DNA of 5,574 nucleotides from an uncultured Clostridia bacterium (GCA_934167735.1 CAKPLV010000066.1:1-5574), one strand, 5' to 3'. Numbered from the stretch's first letter, positions 1-5,463 are shown. Notes: a model not told the origin generated them from the sequence alone. Numbers and translations: made by a program.

Positions 1-44
1 ATCTAAGTGCATATGAGGGAAAATGTACACATCCAGTAAAATAA
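1..44 (+). CDS. 3' end of an unidentified upstream gene (partial)
   Basis: The frame starting at base 3 is open from the window edge and reads LSAYEGKCTHPVK before a TAA at 42-44. The two other plus-strand frames close within 20 bases. A clean hairpin terminator starts 8 bases after the stop, as expected at the end of a real gene. The 13 residues are too few to name a family, so no function is given. Chance openness over such a short stretch cannot be excluded; the terminator is the main support. Confidence 0.5.
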   Translation, partial: LSAYEGKCTHPVK

Positions 45-51
45 AGAAATA

Positions 52-86
52 AATGCAGAGAGTTAAAATCTCTGCATTATCATTTA
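52..86 (+). terminator. Hairpin terminator of the upstream gene
   Basis: A perfect 10-bp stem is seen: AATGCAGAGA at 52-61 pairs with TCTCTGCATT at 69-78, around a 7-base loop. The downstream side is only moderately T-rich (ATCATTTACAT). The upstream side is A-rich, so it could also work on the minus strand. Its position just after the TAA at 42-44 supports the call. Confidence 0.7.
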
Positions 87-117
87 CATAATCTATGAAA
101 TAAAAAATGAAAAAAGC

Positions 118-146
118 TTGACTTTTAAATACAAATATGATATAAA
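118..146 (+). promoter_or_regulatory. Sigma-A-type promoter of tRNA-Glu (and probably of the riboswitch-ATPase unit)
   Basis: The -35 box is TTGACT at 118-123 and the -10 box is TATAAA at 141-146, with a 17-base spacer. Each box matches consensus at five of six positions. Transcription should begin near 153, a few bases before the tRNA 5' end at 159. No second convincing promoter lies between the tRNA and the riboswitch, so this is the best candidate promoter for the ATPase gene too. Confidence 0.75.
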
Positions 147-158
147 AATTAAGTAATT

Positions 159-233
159 GGCCCGTTGGTCAAGCGGCTAAGACGCCACCCTCTCAAGGTG
201 GAATCATGGGTTCGATTCCCGTACGGGTCACCA
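159..233 (+). tRNA. tRNA-Glu, anticodon CTC
   Basis: A full cloverleaf can be drawn. The acceptor stem is GGCCCGT (159-165) with ACGGGTC (223-229), including one G-U pair. The D stem is GTC (168-170) with GAC (181-183). The anticodon stem is CCACC (185-189) with GGTGG (197-201), around the loop CTCTCAA, which puts the anticodon CTC at 192-194. The T stem is ATGGG (206-210) with CCCGT (218-222), around TTCGATT. The discriminator is A230 and the CCA end is encoded at 231-233. CTC reads GAG glutamate codons. No terminator follows before the riboswitch leader, so the 3' end must be made by processing of a longer transcript or by rare read-through stops. Confidence 0.97.
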
Positions 234-254
234 AAACTAAATAAAAAATGTAGT

Positions 255-343
255 AAAAAAGGGAGTAGTTTTTTATTGTTAATCAACAGTCGCGGTTAAA
301 AAACCTGGTTAACAAGCTTTATAAAAAGTAAACGAGACTTTTG
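255..343 (+). promoter_or_regulatory. yybP-ykoY family Mn2+ riboswitch aptamer
   Basis: The leader of the ATPase gene carries the two conserved ends of this family: GGGAGTAG at 261-268 and CGAGAC at 333-338. They are brought together by a short closing stem P1, AAAAG (257-261) with CTTTT (338-342). Inside, TTTTTTAT (269-276) pairs with ATAAAAAG (321-328), and TGTTAA (277-282) pairs with TTAACA (309-314). A small apical hairpin GGTT/AACC lies at 294-305. The family is known to sense Mn2+ and to sit ahead of Mn2+ exporters, including P-type ATPases such as YoaB of Lactococcus lactis, which matches the gene downstream. A NiCo riboswitch was considered and does not fit. I could not run a covariance model, so the exact edges are approximate. 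Confidence 0.87.
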
Positions 344-389
344 AAGAAAATAATGTAGTAACATATAAATTCTTTAAAGGTCTTTTTTT
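335..389 (+). terminator. Riboswitch expression platform: intrinsic terminator overlapping P1
   Basis: Bases 335-348 pair with 370-383 in a continuous 14-bp stem containing two G-U pairs (339-379 and 343-375). Seven T residues at 383-389 follow. The 21-base loop holds a further small hairpin, ATGT (353-356) with ACAT (361-364). The 5' arm includes CGAGAC and CTTTT bases that the aptamer needs for P1, so the two folds exclude each other. This predicts an ON switch: with Mn2+ bound P1 persists and transcription continues; without it the terminator forms. Confidence 0.88.
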
Positions 390-443
390 GTATTTTACTG
401 CAAATTTAGTTAGCAGATCTTATTATAGGAAGGAAGATGCAAA

Positions 444-3161
444 ATGGAGAAAAAATGGTTTAATAAGGCCATAAAGGAAGTTGAAAATGAATTACAAACA
501 GATTTAAATAGAGGCTTAAATCAAAAGCAAGTTCAAGAAAAGAGACAAAAATATGGATTAAACGAATTACAAGGAAAGAAAAAAGAATCAATATTAAAAA
601 AGTTTCTAGCACAATTTCAAGACTTTTCAATAATTGTATTAATCATAGCAGCAGTTGTATCAGGAGTAGTAGGAGTATCGCAAGGAGAAGGATTTACAGA
701 TACAATAATAATATTAATAGTTGTATTACTAAATGCGATTATAGGAGTAGTTCAAGAAAGTAAAGCAGAAAAATCGCTAGAAGCATTAAAAAAATTAAGT
801 GAACATGCATCAAAGGTAATAAGAGATGGAAAAGAACAAGTAATACCATCAAGAGAATTAGTACCAGGAGATCTTGTTATAATAGAAACAGGAGATTATA
901 TTTCATCAGATTTAAGAGTAATAGAAGCCGTTAATTTAAAATCACAAGAATCTGCATTAACAGGTGAATCTGTTCCAGTAGAAAAGAAAGTAGAAGAAAT
1001 AAAAGAAAGTGAAGTAAGCCTTGGGGATAGAAAAAATATGTTGTTTTCATCAAGCTTAATAACATATGGTAGAGGAAAAGCAATAGTTGTCGAAACTGGA
1101 ATGAATACTGAAGTTGGAAAAATTGCAGACATGATAAATGAAACAGAAAAACAAGAAACACCATTACAAATAAGATTAAACAGTTTAGGAAAAACACTAG
1201 GAATAGCAGCATTAACAATATGTTTCTTTATATTTGTTATAGGATTATTACAAGGAAAAGAAATCATTAGTATGTTTATGACAGCTGTTTCACTTGCTGT
1301 TGCAGTAATACCAGAAGGACTTGTAGCTGTATCTACAATAGTATTAGCAATAGGTGTTCAAAAAATGGTAAAAAAGAATGCAATTGTAAAAAAACTACCT
1401 GCAGTAGAAACACTTGGAAGTAGCACTGTTATATGTTCAGATAAAACAGGAACACTAACTCAAAATAAAATGACTGTTGAAAAGATATTCTGTAATGATG
1501 AAATTTCAAGTATAGATAGAGTAGAAACAAACAGTGATTTTGAAAAATTAATATATGATTGTATGTTATGTAATGATGCAAGAGTTATAGAAAATGGAGA
1601 AATAGCAGGAGATCCAACAGAAACAGCGCTTATAGATTTGGCGTTAAAACTTGATTATACGCAATCAATAATAAGAGAAAATACAAGGGTAGAAGAAGTT
1701 CCATTTGATTCAAACAGAAAATTAATGACAACAGTAAATAAAATAAATGATAAATATATTGTTTATACAAAAGGTGGATTAGATGAATTATTACAAAGAT
1801 GTAATTCATATTTATATAAAGGCGAAAAAAGAACAAATCTAGGACAATATTCAAGTTGGATAAGAAAAAATAATGAAGACATGGCAAAAGAGGCATTAAG
1901 AGTTTTAGCATTTGCATATAAAGAAATTGATCATATTCCATCAAAAGAAGAAATGAAAACAATAGAAAATGATTTAACATTTATAGGAATGGTTGGAATG
2001 ATAGATCCACCAAGAGAAGAAGCTAAAAAAGCAGTAGAAAAATGTAAACATGCAGGAATAAAAACTGTAATGATTACAGGAGATCATAAAATTACAGCTG
2101 TAGCAATTGCAAAGAAATTAGGAATATTGGAAAATGATGATGAAGCATTAACAGGAATAGAATTAGATAAAATGTCAAATGAAGATTTGATAAAAAATGT
2201 TAGAAAATATTCTGTATATGCGAGAGTATCACCAGAACATAAAGTACGTATAGTTAAAGCATGGCAAGCAAATGGAGAAGTTGTAGCAATGACAGGTGAT
2301 GGTGTAAATGATAGTCCTGCATTAAAAACTGCAGATATTGGTTGTGCAATGGGAAAAGTCGGAACAGAAGTAGCAAAAGAAGCTGCAGATGTTATATTAA
2401 CAGATGATAATTTTGCAACAATAGTTTCAGCAGTTGAAGAAGGAAGAAGAATATATGATAATATCTTAAAAGTAATTCAATTCTTAATATCATGTAATGT
2501 TGGAGAAGTAATTGTATTATTATTAGCAACTTTATTTGCACCAACAATAGCAAAAGTATTTGGAATTACAGATTTAGCAATGGTACAAGTTTTACTACCA
2601 ATACATATATTATGGATAAATCTTGTAACAGACACATTTCCAGCATTAGCATTAGCATTTGATCCAGCTAATAAAGACATTATGAACAGGAAACCTATAA
2701 AGAAAAATGAAGGAATTTTTACTAAAGGTAGAACATTTAGAATAATTTATCAAGGAATAATGATAGGACTACTTACACTTGCAGCATTTTTAATAGGAAT
2801 AGGAAGTACAAATAAAGCAATAGATGGATTAACACTTCAAGAAACAAAAATTGAAGTAGGACAAACAATGGCATTTGCAGTTTTAGCATTTTCAGAATTA
2901 GTGCATGTATTTAATATAAGAGATAACAAAAACTCTATATTTAAAACAGGTGTATTAGGAAATAATGTATTATTATTAGCTGTATTTGCATCAGCTATGC
3001 TTATGGGGATAATTTTGATAATTCCAGAATTAAGACAAGTATTTAGTATACCATTATTACCAACTGAAAATATATTAGAAACAATAGGATTAATACTTGC
3101 ACCAATTGTTGTAGTTGAAATTATGAAATTATTTAAAATAAATACAACAAAAGATGAATAA
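444..3161 (+). CDS. P-type cation-transporting ATPase, SERCA-like (P2A); probable Mn2+/Ca2+ exporter
   Basis: This 905-residue membrane pump is of the length usual for bacterial Ca2+-ATPase-like proteins and appears complete. It has an N-terminal cation ATPase domain (about 1-65), the actuator motif TGES at 173-176, and the phosphorylation motif DKTGTLT at 333-339 with Asp333 as acceptor. The nucleotide domain has KGG at 443-445; TGD at 545-547 and the hinge TGDGVND at 618-624 follow. Ten membrane segments can be placed, near 63-78, 86-104, 250-269, 276-305, 675-698, 715-738, 765-787, 806-825, 838-860 and 877-896. Ion ligands of SERCA are conserved: PEGL with Glu291 in M4, Asn685 and Glu688 in M5, Asn726, Thr729 and Asp730 in M6, and Glu818 in M8. 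The start is set by AGGA repeats at 427-434, about 9 bases ahead of the ATG. The Mn2+ riboswitch leader argues for Mn2+ export; the site residues alone would equally allow Ca2+. Arg codons are almost all AGA. Confidence 0.95.
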   Translation: MEKKWFNKAIKEVENELQTDLNRGLNQKQVQEKRQKYGLNELQGKKKESILKKFLAQFQDFSIIVLIIAAVVSGVVGVSQGEGFTDTIIILIVVLLNAIIGVVQESKAEKSLEALKKLSEHASKVIRDGKEQVIPSRELVPGDLVIIETGDYISSDLRVIEAVNLKSQESALTGESVPVEKKVEEIKESEVSLGDRKNMLFSSSLITYGRGKAIVVETGMNTEVGKIADMINETEKQETPLQIRLNSLGKTLGIAALTICFFIFVIGLLQGKEIISMFMTAVSLAVAVIPEGLVAVSTIVLAIGVQKMVKKNAIVKKLPAVETLGSSTVICSDKTGTLTQNKMTVEKIFCNDEISSIDRVETNSDFEKLIYDCMLCNDARVIENGEIAGDPTETALIDLALKLDYTQSIIRENTRVEEVPFDSNRKLMTTVNKINDKYIVYTKGGLDELLQRCNSYLYKGEKRTNLGQYSSWIRKNNEDMAKEALRVLAFAYKEIDHIPSKEEMKTIENDLTFIGMVGMIDPPREEAKKAVEKCKHAGIKTVMITGDHKITAVAIAKKLGILENDDEALTGIELDKMSNEDLIKNVRKYSVYARVSPEHKVRIVKAWQANGEVVAMTGDGVNDSPALKTADIGCAMGKVGTEVAKEAADVILTDDNFATIVSAVEEGRRIYDNILKVIQFLISCNVGEVIVLLLATLFAPTIAKVFGITDLAMVQVLLPIHILWINLVTDTFPALALAFDPANKDIMNRKPIKKNEGIFTKGRTFRIIYQGIMIGLLTLAAFLIGIGSTNKAIDGLTLQETKIEVGQTMAFAVLAFSELVHVFNIRDNKNSIFKTGVLGNNVLLLAVFASAMLMGIILIIPELRQVFSIPLLPTENILETIGLILAPIVVVEIMKLFKINTTKDE

Positions 3162-3164
3162 ATC

Positions 3165-3192
3165 AAAAGAGGTCTGTTATAAGACCTCTTTT
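3165..3192. terminator. Bidirectional terminator between the convergent ATPase and peroxiredoxin genes
   Basis: An 11-bp perfect stem is seen: AAAAGAGGTCT (3165-3175) with AGACCTCTTTT (3182-3192), around a 6-base loop. It starts 3 bases after the ATPase stop. The A-run on one side and T-run on the other let it work in both directions. It is also the best GC-containing hairpin available to stop transcripts from the minus-strand peroxiredoxin, about 150 bases past that gene's stop. Confidence 0.85.
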
Positions 3193-3265
3193 AACAATTT
3201 GAAATAATTTTTTCGATATTTCCGATACAATATAAAGGGATATTAGTTAGCCATTTATCACAAAA

Positions 3266-3317
3266 TCAAACGACTTTTATGAAAAACTTACACATTTTTC
3301 AAATGACTTTTTGAAAA
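3266..3317. repeat. Imperfect direct repeat in the convergent intergenic gap
   Basis: TCAAACGACTTTT at 3266-3278 recurs as TCAAATGACTTTT at 3299-3311, with 12 of 13 bases equal and starts 33 bases apart. GAAAAA and GAAAAT follow the two copies. The second copy is part of a weak AT-rich hairpin, TTTTCAAA (3296-3303) with TTTGAAAA (3310-3317). The rest of the 3193-3338 gap shows no gene or convincing promoter. Confidence 0.4.
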
Positions 3318-3338
3318 TATAAAGATTAAAATAGTTGT

Positions 3339-4040
3339 TTAACAATTTTTTGTTTCATCATCAGAAGAACTTTCGCAAATTTCTGGAGGTTCTTTAAAAC
3401 TTAAATACCAGCTAATACCGTTTTGATTTTCATTAATATATTTTTGTCTTTCAAGTAACTCATTAAATGTTTGTGGGGGAGAAACAATCACAGGTTGACC
3501 AGGCATCCAATTAGCAGCAGTAGAACCCTGACTACAATCAGCCATTTGTAAAGCTTGAACAGTCCTTAAAATTTCAGGAATAAATCTTCCAACATTCAAT
3601 GGATAGACTAATATAACTCTTACAATTCCTTTATCATCTATTATAAAAACATTTCTAACAGTTTTTGTAGTGCTGATATCACTTGCAATCATACCATATT
3701 GTCTTGCAATACTTCCATTTCTATCTGAAATTATTGGAAAAGGCAAAACAATTCCTGTCATACAGTAAATATCTCGCATCCATGCTAAATGAGATGGATT
3801 GCTATCAATACTCAATCCTAAAAGTTCTGTATTAATCTGTTGAAAATATTTATGTGCTCGAGCAAAAGCAATCATTTCAGTTGTACATACTGGGGTAAAA
3901 TCACCAGGATGTGAAAAGAAAACCAACCATTTTCCCTTATAATCATTTAAAGAAACTGGTCCATATGTAGAATCACCATTAAATTCAGGTGCATGTTGAC
4001 CAATTTTAACATTGCCATTCATCATTAATTCATAATCCAT
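3339..4040 (-). CDS. Peroxiredoxin, Prx6 / 1-Cys-type (thiol peroxidase)
   Basis: This is a 233-residue cytoplasmic peroxidase that reduces H2O2 and organic hydroperoxides through a reactive cysteine. The thioredoxin-fold domain runs from about residue 11 to 165, and the C-terminal dimerisation domain from about 166 to 220. The active-site motif is PGDFTPVCTTE at 45-55, so Cys52 is the peroxidatic cysteine, with Thr49 and Arg129 (in TVRNVF) as its usual partners. Other cysteines are at 93, 169, 222 and 233. The length and the long C-terminal arm fit the Prx6 class and not the shorter AhpC or Bcp classes. The start at 4040 is chosen because GAAAGGAG (4046-4053) lies 5 bases upstream; a further in-frame ATG 12 codons earlier has no such site and lies upstream of the likely transcription start. 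The last dozen residues (ESSSDDETKNC) form an acidic tail that looks disordered. The gene converges on the ATPase and diverges from the KH-like gene. Confidence 0.93.
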   Translation of the reverse strand: MDYELMMNGNVKIGQHAPEFNGDSTYGPVSLNDYKGKWLVFFSHPGDFTPVCTTEMIAFARAHKYFQQINTELLGLSIDSNPSHLAWMRDIYCMTGIVLPFPIISDRNGSIARQYGMIASDISTTKTVRNVFIIDDKGIVRVILVYPLNVGRFIPEILRTVQALQMADCSQGSTAANWMPGQPVIVSPPQTFNELLERQKYINENQNGISWYLSFKEPPEICESSSDDETKNC

Positions 4041-4059
4041 AAAAACTCCTTTCAGAAAT

Positions 4060-4089
4060 ATAATATGTATAAACAATTCAAAATGACAA
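4060..4089 (-). promoter_or_regulatory. Likely promoter of the peroxiredoxin gene
   Basis: Read on the minus strand, the -35 box is TTGTCA (4084-4089) and the -10 box is TATTAT (4060-4065), with an 18-base spacer. The start point would be near 4053, giving a very short leader that begins close to the ribosome binding site. The -35 box is one half of the dyad at 4084-4103. The short leader makes this call less certain than the opposing promoter. Confidence 0.55.
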
Positions 4090-4103
4090 CACTCATGTTG
4101 ACA
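4084..4103. promoter_or_regulatory. Near-perfect dyad spanning the two divergent -35 boxes
   Basis: TGACAACA (4084-4091) and TGTTGACA (4096-4103) are inverted copies with one mismatch in eight, around the 4-base spacer CTCA. Each arm contains a -35 box, one for the peroxiredoxin gene and one for the KH-like gene. It could be an operator for a shared regulator, or simply the by-product of two TTGnCA boxes set back to back. The arms do not look like a PerR box. Confidence 0.35.
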
Positions 4104-4126
4104 TAATAAGATTAAGGTGATATAAT
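4098..4126 (+). promoter_or_regulatory. Strong consensus promoter of the KH-like gene
   Basis: The -35 box is a perfect TTGACA (4098-4103) and the -10 box a perfect TATAAT (4121-4126), with the ideal 17-base spacer. A TG at 4118-4119 makes it an extended -10 as well. Transcription should start near 4133, leaving a leader of about 70 bases. This is the best match to consensus in the window and suggests high, constitutive or repressor-limited expression. Confidence 0.88.
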
Positions 4127-4132
4127 TTTGTG

Positions 4133-4205
4133 GAATCTTTGTAAGGAAAGGAAATTATAACTATAGTTTCAACAATCATTTTATATTTATAAAAGGAGGA
4201 TTATT
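4133..4205 (+). promoter_or_regulatory. 5' leader and ribosome binding site of the KH-like gene
   Basis: The predicted leader is about 70 bases and mostly A/T. It ends in a full-length AAAGGAGG (4192-4199), 6 bases before the ATG. A second purine-rich stretch, AAGGAAAGGAAA at 4143-4154, and the self-complementary AACTATAGTT at 4159-4168 lie upstream. No known riboswitch class is recognisable. It is long enough to hold a binding site for the encoded RNA-binding protein, but nothing shows this. Confidence 0.45.
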
Positions 4206-4892
4206 ATGGCTGACTACAAGTGGTTGAGAACTAATGAAGGTAAAGTTGAACTTCGGAAAGAAAATTTTTCACCTATTATTCATTTTGAGGTAAAAGAACT
4301 TGATCCACTGGTAGAAAAAAAGCTTCAGGAAAAAGGAGTAACGATCATTGCTAAAAAAGAGGAACTTAGCGATATGTACTGGTATGAATTAAAAACTGAA
4401 GAAGAGAATAAAGTATCAATCACAGCACCATTATATATATTCAAAGAAGAAACTGCCAAATATGTTAAGGTTTCAAAGTCATATACAGCTGAAACAGAAG
4501 ATCCAGCAGAATATGATTTAACAAAAGAAACATATGAAAGATGTTGTGAAGAGGTTAAAAAAGAACAGACTGAAATTTTCCAAAAGATGTTTGAAGAGAA
4601 AACTCTAGATACTATTACGGCTGTTATTACGGTTTCACGAGAAAACAATGATGATCCTAAATGTTTTTGGGAGAAGTATGTTCCGGCAGAATATGTCAGA
4701 GTGTGCAGAATTAATATTCCAAAAGTCACAGGAAAATATGAAGTTGTTTTCATGAGAAAGTTTAACGCATATGGAAATACAGTGACGGTTAAACTGCCGA
4801 GATACTGTAGAGCAAAAGCTGTTGGAAGACGTGGAGAAAATATCAGAAGAGTTGAAAAAATCATCAACTCAAAATTAATAATTGTAAAATGA
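4206..4892 (+). CDS. Uncharacterised protein with a C-terminal KH-like RNA-binding motif
   Basis: This 228-residue soluble protein has no signal peptide or membrane segment. Its last 35 residues read like a KH domain: a GxxG loop, GRRG, at 207-210, followed by ENIRRVEKII and a final beta-like strand SKLIIVK. The basic residues in the loop favour nucleic-acid binding. The first 190 residues are not recognised. They contain a charged, probably mixed alpha/beta region (1-95), an acidic helical stretch around 97-135, and a beta-rich region from 136 to 195 (TITAVITV, EYVRVCRINI, YEVVFMRKF). The start follows a perfect AAAGGAGG site. The gene stands alone between its own promoter and terminator. 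It uses GAG, CGG, CGT and CGA codons more freely than the ATPase gene, which hints at a different history or expression level. A KH fold is inferred from motif alone; a NusA-like or PNPase-like KH is possible, but no other part of those proteins is present. Confidence 0.85.
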   Translation: MADYKWLRTNEGKVELRKENFSPIIHFEVKELDPLVEKKLQEKGVTIIAKKEELSDMYWYELKTEEENKVSITAPLYIFKEETAKYVKVSKSYTAETEDPAEYDLTKETYERCCEEVKKEQTEIFQKMFEEKTLDTITAVITVSRENNDDPKCFWEKYVPAEYVRVCRINIPKVTGKYEVVFMRKFNAYGNTVTVKLPRYCRAKAVGRRGENIRRVEKIINSKLIIVK

Positions 4893-4900
4893 TAAAAAAC

Positions 4901-4930
4901 GAGGGAGCCATCTGACTCCCTCCAATTTTT
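4901..4930 (+). terminator. Terminator of the KH-like gene
   Basis: A 7-bp G/C-rich stem, GAGGGAG (4901-4907) with CTCCCTC (4916-4922), closes an 8-base loop. TTTTT at 4926-4930 follows after three bases. It lies 8 bases after the TGA stop and separates this gene from the next promoter. Confidence 0.9.
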
Positions 4931-4948
4931 GAAATGAACTGAAAAGCC

Positions 4949-4977
4949 TTGTCAATACAGGAAAAATATAGTATAAT
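4949..4977 (+). promoter_or_regulatory. Promoter of the small membrane protein gene
   Basis: The -35 box TTGTCA (4949-4954) and the perfect -10 box TATAAT (4972-4977) are 17 bases apart. Transcription should start near 4984, giving a leader of about 20 bases that carries AAGGAGAG (4991-4998) ahead of the ATG at 5005. Confidence 0.82.
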
Positions 4978-5004
4978 ATAAAAAGAGTAAAAGGAGAGAT
5001 AGAA

Positions 5005-5460
5005 ATGGATAGAATAAAAACTTTCGCAAAATATGCAATTTGGATAATATTATTTTGGATTTTTTCAGATATATTAATAAATGTAGGAATAAATACAACA
5101 TATAAAGATGTTCAAGCAAAAGAAGCAATTCCACAAGGCATAGAAATACAACAAATGCAAGCTACTAAAGTAAATGGTAGAATGAGAATAGCTGTTAGAG
5201 ATCAAAGCCTAAGTGGAAAATATTTGAAAATTAGTTTATATTCTGATATTGGAAACGAATTAGGAGTAGAATATCTAGAAATAGGTGATTTAAAAGAAAA
5301 TGAAATAAAAAGCATAGAGAAATATTTCAAAATAGTAGATGTAAAATCATATGAAGTTTCAGTTGTAGATGAAAAAGGCGAGAGCTCAGAAGGTTTTATG
5401 GATACAGCAATGTCTGCAATAACAATAATAATGACAGTGTTAAAAATATTAGCTCTATAA
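5005..5460 (+). CDS. Small membrane-anchored protein of unknown function
   Basis: The product is 151 residues. A hydrophobic segment at about 9-27 (YAIWIILFWIFSDILINVG) follows a short basic start (MDRIK), and a second at about 132-151 runs to the C-terminus. Between them lies a 100-residue polar domain rich in alternating hydrophobic residues (KYLKISLYSDIGNELGVEYL, then YFKIVDVKSYEVSVVDEKGE), which reads like a small beta-sandwich of the FxLYD or Ig-like sort. With two membrane anchors the domain would lie outside the cell and both ends inside. If the first segment were cleaved it would be a C-terminally anchored protein, but I see no clear signal-peptidase site. The gene has its own promoter and terminator. 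I do not recognise the family, and no function is claimed. Confidence 0.85.
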   Translation: MDRIKTFAKYAIWIILFWIFSDILINVGINTTYKDVQAKEAIPQGIEIQQMQATKVNGRMRIAVRDQSLSGKYLKISLYSDIGNELGVEYLEIGDLKENEIKSIEKYFKIVDVKSYEVSVVDEKGESSEGFMDTAMSAITIIMTVLKILAL

Positions 5461-5463
5461 TGT

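Noticed and set aside
234..262. Separate promoter between the tRNA and the riboswitch
   Set aside because: The only -10-like strings (TAAATA at 238-243, TAGTAA at 251-256) lack a matching -35 box at 16-18 bases. A start from the second would fall inside the aptamer.
255..343. NiCo riboswitch as the alternative class ahead of a cation pump
   Set aside because: The four-helix junction with conserved GC-rich loops of that class is not seen, whereas GGGAGTAG and CGAGAC fit yybP-ykoY well.
395..426. Promoter just before the ATPase gene (TTACTG ... TATTAT)
   Set aside because: The boxes are about 20 bases apart and the -35 box is poor; the start point would lie in the ribosome binding site.
437..443. 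ATG at 437-439 as the ATPase start
   Set aside because: It is out of frame with the ATPase and sits too close to the AGGA sites; the ATG at 444 is in frame with correct spacing.
896..1980. Several minus-strand open frames within the ATPase gene
   Set aside because: They are rich in Leu, Phe, Ile and Ser, as expected when AT-rich coding DNA is read backwards, and they overlap the conserved ATPase domains.
3199..3231. Plus-strand promoter in the convergent gap (TTGAAA ... TACAAT)
   Set aside because: The spacer is about 21 bases and there is no plus-strand gene downstream. It would only make RNA antisense to the peroxiredoxin gene.
4041..4076. Longer start for the peroxiredoxin (12 extra N-terminal residues)
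   Set aside because: The extra residues (MFIHIIFLKGVF) overlap the ribosome binding site GAAAGGAG at 4046-4053 and the likely promoter, and are not typical of the family. The ATG at 4040 fits better.
4325..4867. Open frame of 180 codons on the minus strand opposite the KH-like gene
   Set aside because: It lies wholly within a well-supported plus-strand gene with its own promoter and terminator. The translated sequence is low in charge and family-like features, and there is no good ribosome binding site.
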